Source: an uncultured Alphaproteobacteria bacterium
GTDB taxonomy: Bacteria > Pseudomonadota > Alphaproteobacteria > RF32 > CAG-239
Length of the DNA stretch: 18,834 nucleotides
Assembly: GCA_900540425.1 (NCBI GenBank)
Contig: UQFU01000025.1
Coordinates: forward strand, 1-18,834
Direction: 5' to 3'
Below are positions 1 to 7,215 of the stretch, piece after piece. The position numbers and the translations under genes are program-made. Under the pieces are notes generated by a model. It saw only the letters and a program-made list of their open reading frames with translations. It did not search any database and was not told the DNA's origin. Position 1 is the stretch's first letter; each line of letters starts with the position of its first letter.

Positions 1-163
1 GTGGCGGTTATTGATTGATGGTTGCTGCCGCGCCCAAGGGATAACCATTATCCGTACGCCGAGATAGTGTTCATTGCAAGCAACGCACCTTCATGGCACC
101 TAAGCCAAAGTAGCGAACCTCTCGTGCATGCGTGTCAGCCTAAGGCTGCCCGCCGTAAGGGGT
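1..163. other. Left edge, no gene recognised; two short palindromes
   Basis: This stretch lies downstream of the minus-strand virB8-like gene. I see no convincing reading frame. It holds two short inverted repeats: GGATAA-CCA-TTATCC at 39-53 and CAGCCTAAGGCTG at 136-148. Neither is followed by a T-run, so I do not call a terminator. A minus-strand frame open to the window edge begins at about 48, but it has no ribosome binding site and no recognisable protein. Confidence 0.4.
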
Positions 164-940
164 TTAACGATAAGAACCCTCGGTCAGTTCGCGGGCACGT
201 TCCAGATAATGCGCCGATGTTTCCGGTGTTCCGACATAAGAAAGCGAATAGTTCTGTACCACAAATCCGAATGGATTTTTAATCTGGTCTTCTTTTGACG
301 GGAAAGGAAGGCGCAAAAAGGCAATCCGCATTGTTGCCCGCCAGATTTTGGTGTCAATTTTTTCCACGCCGGGCAGCACGTCCATGGTCAGATACTGTGC
401 TTGCCACAAACCGAGCGTCAACGGACGTACCCATTCGACTTTTACAAACCGTTGCAGCCCCTTTTCCTTGAACTGCATGATATTATGCTGAACATCGCCG
501 CGATAGAATGCCTCAAACACCGGGCGTGCCGAAAACCAGTAGACAATTTCTCCAGGTCCCCAGCGAGCCAGCAGTTCATCATAATCATTGGTAATGGTGT
601 TGCGCAAAATAATGTAATCGGTAATGTGCTGTTCGGCCAAGAGGTCGGTGGCGCGGGTATAAACTTCATCTTGCTGAACCAGTTCCAGTTCGCTGAAGTA
701 TTTATTAATCTGCAGCAGGCGGGGATACACGCTCTTTTGCGGAACCAGCAGATAAACCGTCAGCGCCAGCATCATGTTGATGCTCATACTGATGGCTGCC
801 AAAATAACCAGGATTCGCGAAGTCCAGAGATAACGGCGCTCGGGCATGGCGTTGACATGTACCCGTTCCGGATAAAGTCCGAGCTTATCGGGGCTCTCTT
901 TTTCGCGATATTTAAAAATCGTATGAAAAATCTCAAACAT
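164..940 (-). CDS. VirB8-like type IV secretion system inner-membrane protein
   Basis: A 258-residue protein with the layout of VirB8/TrbF/DotI proteins, which link the inner-membrane and periplasmic parts of type IV secretion machines. There is a cytoplasmic N-terminus (about 1-40), one membrane segment (about 41-66, rich in I, L, A, V and M) and a periplasmic domain. The domain ends in a strand motif around NPFGFVVQNYSLSY, which matches the family's typical 'NP-G-V-Y' end. An AGAGGT ribosome binding site sits just before the ATG. It is transcribed away from the efflux lipoprotein gene. No other virB gene is visible; a cluster may continue beyond the left edge, or the gene may stand alone. 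The family call rests on architecture and the C-terminal motif. Confidence 0.75.
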   Translation of the reverse strand: MFEIFHTIFKYREKESPDKLGLYPERVHVNAMPERRYLWTSRILVILAAISMSINMMLALTVYLLVPQKSVYPRLLQINKYFSELELVQQDEVYTRATDLLAEQHITDYIILRNTITNDYDELLARWGPGEIVYWFSARPVFEAFYRGDVQHNIMQFKEKGLQRFVKVEWVRPLTLGLWQAQYLTMDVLPGVEKIDTKIWRATMRIAFLRLPFPSKEDQIKNPFGFVVQNYSLSYVGTPETSAHYLERARELTEGSYR

Positions 941-1073
941 CAGACCTCTGCGCCAAGCAAATATTTTTAATTATTTTATACATGAAAGTTGAATAAAAGC
1001 AAATAAATACTACCCATAAACAAAATATTGATATAATTTATATCCGAATAGGTCTTTATAAAGGGTTTAAATT

Positions 1074-3032
1074 ATGAAAAAAATATTGGCATGCCTGACG
1101 GCCGGCATTATGTTTGTTGTCTCCTGCACATCGGTTTCGGATGCGGAATTTGATGAAATTGTGGAAGAAAACCCGGCCTATGCGCAAACCGTGCCGGTTT
1201 ATTCGGAAAATATTGTTGCTGCCCCTTCGGCGCAGGTCGACTGGGATCGGGCAATCCGTGTAGACGTGGATATGCAGAATATGTACGCCAATTCGCCGCG
1301 AACCATCAAAAAGCCGATAGACATGTATATGGCGATGGCGCTGGCCTTAAAATATAACTATACCCGCCGCCTGGTCAGTTATGAACAAAGCCTGATTGAG
1401 GCCGGCCGCTCTCCGGTTAATGAAATTCCCGAAATCATGGGGCAGGCCGGATATCTGAATACCAATAACTATTCCGGCGTCAATTCCGAACTCAAAATTG
1501 CCTGGAACCTGTTGGATATGAGTACGGTTTATTATCAGACCGTCGATCAGCAGTATCAGGCTAATCTGGCCTATGAACAAAGCCGCAAGGTTATTCATAA
1601 CCTGTTGCAGGAAACCCGGGTGTTGTATTGGAAGGCCCTGACGGCTCAGCGCCTGCTTCCGGTCATTGATGATATGAACGAATATCTGGTTGCCGAGGTC
1701 GATGAACTGAACAGCCGCAGCAATGAACTGTCCGTCCAGGGGCAAAGCCTGCCGATGGACGATCTGGTCAAGAAAAGAAATTATATGGAAGCGGTCAAAA
1801 AACTGGCCGAGTTGAAGCGCGATTTGGAAACGTCAGAGTCGTGTCTTGCCAGCCTGATGGGCTTCCACCCCATGACCGAATACAAACTGGTAGGCAAAGA
1901 ATACGGCAATTTTGCCCTGCCGGAGCTCAAGCAGAACCTTTCCGAGATGGAGTGGATTGCCCTGACCAACCGTCCGGAACTGCGGATGCGCGATTATGTG
2001 ACCACTTCTGCCGAAGTCGAAATGATTGTCCGCGAGTTCGGTCCGCAACAGCAATATGCCAAAGATCCCAACTATTATAACCGTAAATGGTCCAAAAAAG
2101 CCCGTGAAATCGGTTATCAGGTTTTTGAGGACATTAAGAACCCGCGTGAAAGCGAATTGGAGTCGCTGCGCCGCCAGCGGATGACCACTTTGGTCTTGAG
2201 CCAGGTTTATATCGGCTGGGCCGGATATATGTCGGCGATGGAAGATTATCAGATTAATATGGAAATTGCCAATGTTTCGGAAGATATTGCCGAAGATACC
2301 ACCATTAAAGACGGCAGCAAGGCCGAGAAATCAAAACTTGAATCCGCCCGGGCAATAGCCGACGAGGTGAAGGCTTCGCTGGCGTATATTGAATTGCAGG
2401 ATTCGCTGGGCAATTTGTATGCGGCTCTGGGTATGGACGCCCTGCCGTATTATATGCTGGGAGAGAAACCATCGAAGATTGCCGTTTATCTGCGCAATAC
2501 CCTGGAAAAATGGCGCAAGGGCGAATTTATCCCCGACAACCGTCCATACCTGCTGGATGTCCCGTCCCGCCGTCCGCCGGTCAACCTTTCCGATTCTGCG
2601 GTGATTCCCGACCAAATGGCCGAAACCGGGCAGAAAATCCAGGTGACGATTCCCAAAACGGTGCTTGATAAAATGAATTTTTCGGGCAAGGTTACTTTTC
2701 GCGCCGGCTTAAATGATGACAGCCCGCTGCCGTCCTGGCTGCGCTTTGATGAGCTGACCCGGACCATAAGCGGAACGCCGATGCCCGGAGATGTTGGCGA
2801 ATATGTCGTCAAGATTTATATGACTGACGAAAACGGCAAAGTTGCTTATGTTACTTTCAAGATAAAAATTGTGGAAGTTTATGTGCCGTCGATTCGGGTA
2901 ATGGGGTTGACCCCAGGCCGCCGGGCAACCGTTCTGAAGCGCTGCATCGGGCCGCAGTGTACGGATGAATATATTGAAAACGATGTCGTCGGTGAAGAGA
3001 TTGTAACCAAACCGCAGACTCCGGAAATATAG
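1074..3032 (+). CDS. TolC-like outer-membrane efflux lipoprotein with C-terminal Ig-like domain
   Basis: A 652-residue lipoprotein. The signal peptide ends in the lipobox VVSC, giving lipidated Cys18. Residues about 80-460 are long, helical and Gln/Glu/Leu-rich, with two similar halves, as in outer-membrane factors of tripartite efflux or type I secretion. Residues about 501-603 form a second domain with the pattern PSWL-FD...TRTISGTP...GDVGEY-VKI...D, typical of the He_PIG/cadherin-like Ig fold. A short tail follows with a Cys pair (624 and 629). Usual TolC/NodT proteins are 420-500 residues and lack this Ig domain. No pump or membrane-fusion gene is adjacent. The efflux-family call is by architecture; the substrate is unknown. 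It could work with the nearby type IV secretion gene, but nothing in the sequence proves this. Confidence 0.72.
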   Translation: MKKILACLTAGIMFVVSCTSVSDAEFDEIVEENPAYAQTVPVYSENIVAAPSAQVDWDRAIRVDVDMQNMYANSPRTIKKPIDMYMAMALALKYNYTRRLVSYEQSLIEAGRSPVNEIPEIMGQAGYLNTNNYSGVNSELKIAWNLLDMSTVYYQTVDQQYQANLAYEQSRKVIHNLLQETRVLYWKALTAQRLLPVIDDMNEYLVAEVDELNSRSNELSVQGQSLPMDDLVKKRNYMEAVKKLAELKRDLETSESCLASLMGFHPMTEYKLVGKEYGNFALPELKQNLSEMEWIALTNRPELRMRDYVTTSAEVEMIVREFGPQQQYAKDPNYYNRKWSKKAREIGYQVFEDIKNPRESELESLRRQRMTTLVLSQVYIGWAGYMSAMEDYQINMEIANVSEDIAEDTTIKDGSKAEKSKLESARAIADEVKASLAYIELQDSLGNLYAALGMDALPYYMLGEKPSKIAVYLRNTLEKWRKGEFIPDNRPYLLDVPSRRPPVNLSDSAVIPDQMAETGQKIQVTIPKTVLDKMNFSGKVTFRAGLNDDSPLPSWLRFDELTRTISGTPMPGDVGEYVVKIYMTDENGKVAYVTFKIKIVEVYVPSIRVMGLTPGRRATVLKRCIGPQCTDEYIENDVVGEEIVTKPQTPEI

Positions 3033-3064
3033 AATCCGGCTGTAGAATCGTCGATTCTGAAATT

Positions 3065-3098
3065 AAAAAGAGATTCCTTTTTCGGGGTCTCTTTTTTT
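3065..3098 (+). terminator. Rho-independent terminator after the efflux lipoprotein gene
   Basis: AAAAAGAGATTCC (3065-3077) pairs with GGGGTCTCTTTTT, using two G-T pairs, around a TTTTTC loop, and runs into seven T residues (3092-3098). It lies 33 bases after the stop codon of the gene ending at 3032. Confidence 0.88.
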
Positions 3099-3367
3099 GT
3101 ATCTTTATGCAAATTTATGTGCATTACGTCTAGTGATAAAGTGCAGAAAACAGCCGTATTTTGATGCGTTAAGGAAGGTTAATTTTTTTATCCACCAAGC
3201 CTGAAATTTTTTTCATAAGAAATAGAATAAGATAGGGATGTCAATGCGGAAAATTTGCTTTTTAGACATTGCGGGCATCAATTTAATACCGCAATATAAA
3301 ACCATCGTTACGGCGGGCATACAAAAATTTAAATGCTTGAAAAACAGTCAAATAAAAAAATGTGTGC
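3099..3367. other. AT-rich gap upstream of the nrdD promoter
   Basis: About 270 bases with no gene I can support. I looked for an FNR/FixK-type half-site pair. The nearest candidate, TTGCGGGCATCAA near 3268, has the wrong spacing by one base. No riboswitch fold was recognised. Confidence 0.4.
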
Positions 3368-3414
3368 ATACAATATATAGAATGTTTACATTTTGTTAAT
3401 ACTATATATAGTAT
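3368..3414 (+). promoter_or_regulatory. Tandem NrdR boxes controlling nrdD
   Basis: Two 16-bp boxes, ATACAATATATAGAAT (3368-3383) and ATACTATATATAGTAT (3399-3414), match each other at 14 of 16 positions. The second is a perfect palindrome. Their starts are exactly 31 bp apart, about three helical turns, which is the known layout for NrdR, the ATP/dATP-sensing repressor of ribonucleotide reductase genes. The second box covers the -10 element, so binding would block RNA polymerase. The nrdR gene itself is not in the window. Confidence 0.88.
3385..3412 (+). promoter_or_regulatory. Sigma70-like promoter of nrdD
   Basis: The -35 element TTTACA (3385-3390) and -10 element TATAGT (3407-3412) each match consensus at five of six positions and are separated by 16 bp. 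The -10 lies inside the second NrdR box. The predicted start near 3419 leaves a leader of about 55 bases before the nrdD ATG. Confidence 0.65.
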
Positions 3415-3474
3415 ATTTCCATAAGAACGAACCCAAATGTTTTAATGACTAAGTTATAAGGAATAAGCAGAGAA

Positions 3475-5535
3475 ATGTCAGAGAGTAAGTACGATATGCC
3501 CCAGGTTGAAGCAGAAGCTTTGCCCTTTGAAAACATCACCAAGCGTGATGGCACTTTGGCACCGTTTGACAGCACCAGAATTTTTAATGCTATCAACAAA
3601 GCCGGCACCACCACCGGAGAATTCGGCGACCAGGAAAGCTGGCTGCTGACGGCTCAGGTTCTGAAGGTTTTGAAGCATAAATTTGCGGAATCTCTTCCGA
3701 CAATCGAACAGGTTCAGGATGTTGTCGAACAGGTTCTGATTTCTGCCAACTACTTTGCTACTGCCAAATCCTATATTTTGTACCGTGACCAGCGCAACCG
3801 TATGCGTTCTGACCGCAAAGTTATGGTTGATGTTGAAAGCTCGATTAATGAATATCTGGAAAAGCTTGACTGGCGCGTTAATGCCAATGCCAACCAGGGA
3901 TATTCCAACGGCGGCCTGATCTTGAACGTTTCCGGAAAAGTAACTGCCAACTATTGGCTGAGCCATGTTTATCCGGCGGCTGTCGGCGAAGCGCATCGCA
4001 ACGGCGACGTCCATATTCACGACCTTGACATGTTGGCGGCTTACTGCGCCGGCTGGTCTCTGAAAAATCTGCTGCATGAAGGCTTTAACGGCGTGCCCGG
4101 CAAAGCGGAAGCCGGCCCGGCCAAACACCTGTCCGCTGCGGTCGGGCAAATGGTCAACTTTATGGGAACGCTGCAGAACGAATGGGCCGGTGCCCAGGCT
4201 TTCTCTTCGGTTGATACTTATCTGGCGCCTTATGTCCGGGTTGACAATCTGACCTATGAACAGGTTGAACAGTCTTTCCAGGAATTGATTTACAATTTGA
4301 ACGTTCCGTCACGCTGGGGTTCGCAAACGCCGTTCACCAACTTTACCTTTGACTGGGTCTGCCCCGATGACATGCGCGACAAGCACCCGATGATTGCCGG
4401 AGTTGAACAGCCGTTTACCTATGGCGACCTGAAGCCGGAAATGGATATGATCAACAAAGCCTACATCAATGTCATGATGAAAGGCGATATCAAGGGCCGT
4501 CCGTTTACTTTCCCGATCCCCACCTATAATATGACTCCTGATTTTCCGTGGGAAGACGAAAATACCGAACTGCTGTTTGAAATGACTGCCAAATACGGCT
4601 TGCCCTATTTCCAGAACTTTATTAACTCGGTTTTGAAACCCGGCCAGATTCGCTCCATGTGTTGCCGTTTGCAGCTTGACCTGCGCGAACTTTTGGCCAA
4701 AGGTAATGGCTTGTTCGGTTCTGCCGAGCAGACCGGTTCTATCGGGGTCGTTACCATTAACTGCGCGCGCCTCGGCTATGTTTATAAGGGCGATGAACAT
4801 AGCCTGTTTGCCCGGGTTGACGAGTTGTTGGAATTGGCCCGTACTTCTTTGGAAATCAAACGCAAGGTTATCCAGCGCCTGATTGACAACGGTTTGTTCC
4901 CTTTCACCAAACGCTATTTGGGAACGCTCCGTAACCACTTCTCGACATTCGGCGTCAACGGTATCAATGAAATGATCAGAAACTTCACCAATGACGAACA
5001 CAATGTTGCCGACGAGTGGGGACAGGCTTTTGCCGAAAAGTTCTTGGATCATATCCGCGCCCGCATGGTTAAAATCCAGGAAGAAACCGGACACATGTAT
5101 AATCTTGAGGCTACGCCGGCCGAAAGCGCCACTTACCGCTTTGCCCGCGAAGACAAGAAAAGATTTAAAGGCATTATTCAGGCCGGAACCGAAGACAATC
5201 CGTATTATACCAATTCTTCCCAGCTTCCGGTTAACTATACCGATGACCCGTTTGAGGCTTTGGAACTGCAGGAAAAATTGCAAACCAAATATACCGGCGG
5301 CACCGTGCTGCACCTCTACATGGGCCAAAGAGTTTCATCGGCGAAAGTTTGTCGCGACATTGTCAAACGCGTTCTGACGAACTACCGTTTGCCCTACGTG
5401 ACAATTACTCCGACTTTCTCGGTATGTCCGAAACACGGCTACATTTCCGGGGAGCATAAATACTGCCCGATCTGCGATGAAGAGAAAAAGGCAGAAAAAA
5501 GAAAAGCCGCAATTTCCAGTAAAGAAGTTGCTTAA
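3475..5535 (+). CDS. nrdD: Anaerobic (class III) ribonucleoside-triphosphate reductase, large part without glycyl-radical tail
   Basis: A 686-residue cytoplasmic enzyme that reduces ribonucleoside triphosphates to deoxy forms without oxygen. An ATP-cone regulatory domain is at the N-terminus (KRDGTLAPFDSTRIFNAI, about 23-40). The catalytic barrel includes RSMCCRL (Cys396/397, the second aligning with the usual 'MGCR' thiyl-radical region) and a GSIGVVTINCAR stretch. Near the end is a zinc site, C651-x2-H654 and C664-x2-C667, with His replacing the usual fourth Cys. The protein then stops after a charged 19-residue tail. The 'RVxGY' glycyl-radical motif that normally follows the zinc site is absent here and lies in the next gene. 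The ribosome binding site is AAGGA (3458-3462). The NrdR boxes upstream predict repression when dATP is plentiful. Confidence 0.95.
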   Translation: MSESKYDMPQVEAEALPFENITKRDGTLAPFDSTRIFNAINKAGTTTGEFGDQESWLLTAQVLKVLKHKFAESLPTIEQVQDVVEQVLISANYFATAKSYILYRDQRNRMRSDRKVMVDVESSINEYLEKLDWRVNANANQGYSNGGLILNVSGKVTANYWLSHVYPAAVGEAHRNGDVHIHDLDMLAAYCAGWSLKNLLHEGFNGVPGKAEAGPAKHLSAAVGQMVNFMGTLQNEWAGAQAFSSVDTYLAPYVRVDNLTYEQVEQSFQELIYNLNVPSRWGSQTPFTNFTFDWVCPDDMRDKHPMIAGVEQPFTYGDLKPEMDMINKAYINVMMKGDIKGRPFTFPIPTYNMTPDFPWEDENTELLFEMTAKYGLPYFQNFINSVLKPGQIRSMCCRLQLDLRELLAKGNGLFGSAEQTGSIGVVTINCARLGYVYKGDEHSLFARVDELLELARTSLEIKRKVIQRLIDNGLFPFTKRYLGTLRNHFSTFGVNGINEMIRNFTNDEHNVADEWGQAFAEKFLDHIRARMVKIQEETGHMYNLEATPAESATYRFAREDKKRFKGIIQAGTEDNPYYTNSSQLPVNYTDDPFEALELQEKLQTKYTGGTVLHLYMGQRVSSAKVCRDIVKRVLTNYRLPYVTITPTFSVCPKHGYISGEHKYCPICDEEKKAEKRKAAISSKEVA

Positions 5536-5564
5536 GTAAAAATCATAACAATGGAGACACAGAA

Positions 5565-5762
5565 ATGACAACTATTAATTTTGAAGACGTAAAATTGAAC
5601 GACAGCGAAAGACAGCCTTGTGAAGTATGGACCCGTGTTATGGGATACCTGCGTCCGGTTTCCGAATTCAATAAGGGCAAAAAGTCGGAGTTTTATTCTC
5701 GCGTATGCTTCTGCGAAAGCAAGGCCGTTAATATGGATGCTTTTGACATTGCCGCAGAATAA
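5565..5762 (+). CDS. Separately encoded glycyl-radical domain of class III ribonucleotide reductase
   Basis: A 65-residue protein whose core TRVMGYLRPVSEFNKGKK matches the C-terminal glycyl-radical loop of NrdD. Gly27 is the predicted radical carrier. The flanking Cys19, 'EVWTR' and 'FNKGKKSEF' also match the end of full-length NrdDs. It has its own GGAG ribosome binding site (5553-5556) eight bases before the ATG, and sits 29 bases after the nrdD stop in another frame. It should dock into NrdD's active site and be activated by NrdG, by analogy with the spare-part protein YfiD/GrcA of pyruvate formate-lyase. A single sequencing indel could fuse it to nrdD, but the joined spacer would read as an unrelated peptide, and the ribosome binding site supports a real separate gene. 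Confidence 0.85.
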   Translation: MTTINFEDVKLNDSERQPCEVWTRVMGYLRPVSEFNKGKKSEFYSRVCFCESKAVNMDAFDIAAE

Positions 5763-5782
5763 CTGACGGTCTTTGTAGTATC

Positions 5783-5819
5783 AATCCCCGGCATGCTGGA
5801 AAAACTGCCGGGGATTTTT
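5783..5819 (+). terminator. Intrinsic terminator or attenuator between the radical-domain gene and nrdG
   Basis: A perfect 11-bp stem, AATCCCCGGCA (5783-5793) with TGCCGGGGATT (5806-5816), has a 12-base loop and a T-run at 5815-5819. It should end most transcripts from the NrdR-controlled promoter. nrdG begins only 30 bases later with no clear promoter of its own, so read-through probably keeps the activase at a lower level than its two substrates. Confidence 0.85.
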
Positions 5820-5848
5820 AACAAAATCAACAATCAAAAGGAAGAAGA

Positions 5849-6550
5849 ATGAAAACAATCAACGTCGGCGGTGTTGAACAGTTCAGTTTAGTCGATTTTC
5901 CGGGAAAAGTTGCCGCTTCTGTTTTTATGCAGGGCTGTCCTTGGCGCTGCCCCTTTTGCCATAATGCCGGTTTGCAATCGGTCGGTACCGAAACGCATTT
6001 TATTTGGGATAAGTTTGTAGATTTTCTAAAAACCCGCCGGGGACTTTTGGATGCGGTTGTTTTCAGCGGTGGCGAACCTCTGCTTCAGGATGCTCTGCCC
6101 GATGCCGTAAAAGAGATACGGGATTTGGGCTTTATAATCGGATTGCACACCGGCGGATATCGCCCCTCGATGTTTGCCAAAGTTCTGCCTTTGGTTGACT
6201 GGGTCGGTTTTGACATCAAGGCGCCTCTTGAAGCTGGGCGTTATCAGCAGGCGGTCGGCGGCCCCGATCATTTGCACCATGTTTTGGAAAGTCTGGATAT
6301 GCTCCTGGCTTCCGGAAAGGATTTTGAGTGCCGGACAACCTGTGATCCGCGGATTTTGGAAGTCAGGGATATTCTGACGATTGGCGAGAGCCTGAAGGAT
6401 AAGGGGGTTAGAAACTATTATTTGCAAAAATACCGGCCGATTCCCGGTGATACCCAAACCGAAGATGCCGATTGTGAAAAGTTTTTTGGCAGTCCCGATT
6501 TGTTGAAATGGCTGCGTGAAAATTTTGAAAATTTTGACGTTCGGAAATAG
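5849..6550 (+). CDS. nrdG: Anaerobic ribonucleotide reductase activating protein (radical SAM)
   Basis: A 233-residue radical-SAM enzyme. The Cx3Cx2C iron-sulfur motif is C30-PWR-C34-PF-C37, followed by the SAM-binding SGGEPLLQ stretch (about 75-82). The N-terminus VGGVEQFSLVDFPGKVAASVFMQGC is typical of the NrdG2 subgroup, which is longer than E. coli NrdG (154 residues). It uses reduced [4Fe-4S] and SAM to place the glycyl radical on ribonucleotide reductase, here presumably on Gly27 of the separate 65-residue protein. A good ribosome binding site, AAGGA (5838-5842), lies six bases before the ATG. No terminator is evident after it. It is very likely the activator of the two genes upstream, though NrdG2-type proteins can also be annotated more loosely as glycyl-radical activases. 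Confidence 0.92.
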   Translation: MKTINVGGVEQFSLVDFPGKVAASVFMQGCPWRCPFCHNAGLQSVGTETHFIWDKFVDFLKTRRGLLDAVVFSGGEPLLQDALPDAVKEIRDLGFIIGLHTGGYRPSMFAKVLPLVDWVGFDIKAPLEAGRYQQAVGGPDHLHHVLESLDMLLASGKDFECRTTCDPRILEVRDILTIGESLKDKGVRNYYLQKYRPIPGDTQTEDADCEKFFGSPDLLKWLRENFENFDVRK

Positions 6551-6645
6551 ATAAAAAAACTTGCCAAGATAAAATTTATAGAGTAATGAAGAAACAACAG
6601 TCTTATATTTGTTAAAATTTTTGTTTCATTAAAATTATTTATCGT

Positions 6646-7149
6646 ATGAAAACAAATGTTGAGGGTAATCCTGCGATTACCAATTTCGCGTTAGAACAAA
6701 ACCAGTTTCTTGCCAACCGTTATCCGGAGCGCATAAGTTTCGAATATGACGGCATTGCGTATCGCAATTTTGAAACGGCTTATCAGTCGCAGAAAATGGA
6801 AAAAGAAGCTGATCGCCGCAAAGCCGCCGGCATGTATCCCGAAGAAGCAAAAGTTTTTGCCCGAGGCCGAATGTTGCGCAAGAATTGGGAAACTCCACTG
6901 GCTGAAAATGCACCGCGTCCGAGTAAGTTGTGCGAATGTCTGAAAGATGTTGTAATGTACGATTTGCTCTGGATTAAATTCCATGATAATCCGGAATTAA
7001 GGGATTTGCTGATTGCAACCGGAGATGCCGTTATCAACAAGGAAAATACCGACTACGAAATTTATTGGGGAACCTGTAAAGGCGTCGGTAAGGGTAAAAT
7101 CGGCAAAATGCTGATGGAAATTCGCAGCAGATTGGCCGGAAAAGTTTAA
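6646..7149 (+). CDS. NADAR-family protein (YbiA-like N-glycosidase fold)
   Basis: A 167-residue protein covering the whole NADAR domain. FLANRYPERISFEYDGIAY at the front corresponds to the family's 'FLSNFYP...I..DG..Y', then ETAYQSQK, the ARGRMLRKNW helix, VMYDLLWIKF, LLIATGD, and YWGTCKGVGKGKIGKMLMEIR at the end. Relatives cleave N-glycosidic bonds: some remove toxic riboflavin-pathway intermediates, and others act on ADP-ribose or NAD-related compounds. The substrate here cannot be told from sequence. It begins 95 bases after nrdG, in an AT-rich leader without a Shine-Dalgarno sequence, and ends at a strong terminator. Canonical 'LSN' is 'LAN' here. Confidence 0.85.
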   Translation: MKTNVEGNPAITNFALEQNQFLANRYPERISFEYDGIAYRNFETAYQSQKMEKEADRRKAAGMYPEEAKVFARGRMLRKNWETPLAENAPRPSKLCECLKDVVMYDLLWIKFHDNPELRDLLIATGDAVINKENTDYEIYWGTCKGVGKGKIGKMLMEIRSRLAGKV

Positions 7150-7164
7150 GCGATGTTTCATTTG

Positions 7165-7200
7165 AATAAAGGCAGTTCTCTAGAACTGCCTTTATTTTTT
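7165..7200 (+). terminator. Strong rho-independent terminator after the NADAR gene
   Basis: A perfect 14-bp stem, AATAAAGGCAGTTC (7165-7178) with GAACTGCCTTTATT (7183-7196), has a TCTA loop and ends in TTTATTTTTT. It lies between two genes that point at each other, and the A-rich left side may also stop the minus-strand gene ending at 7216. Confidence 0.92.
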
Positions 7201-7215
7201 GCGGCGACGCATGCC

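Noticed and set aside
1..48. Start of a further virB gene on the minus strand at the left edge
   Set aside because: Only 16 codons are visible, with no ribosome binding site and no similarity to VirB9 or VirB10 starts.
3265..3282. Possible FNR/FixK site (TTGCGGGCATCAA) upstream of nrdD
   Set aside because: The half-sites are 13 rather than 14 bases overall, and the left half matches poorly.
4309..5328. Long minus-strand open frame (339 codons) inside nrdD
   Set aside because: It is the mirror frame of a highly conserved enzyme gene and has no ribosome binding site or recognisable domain.
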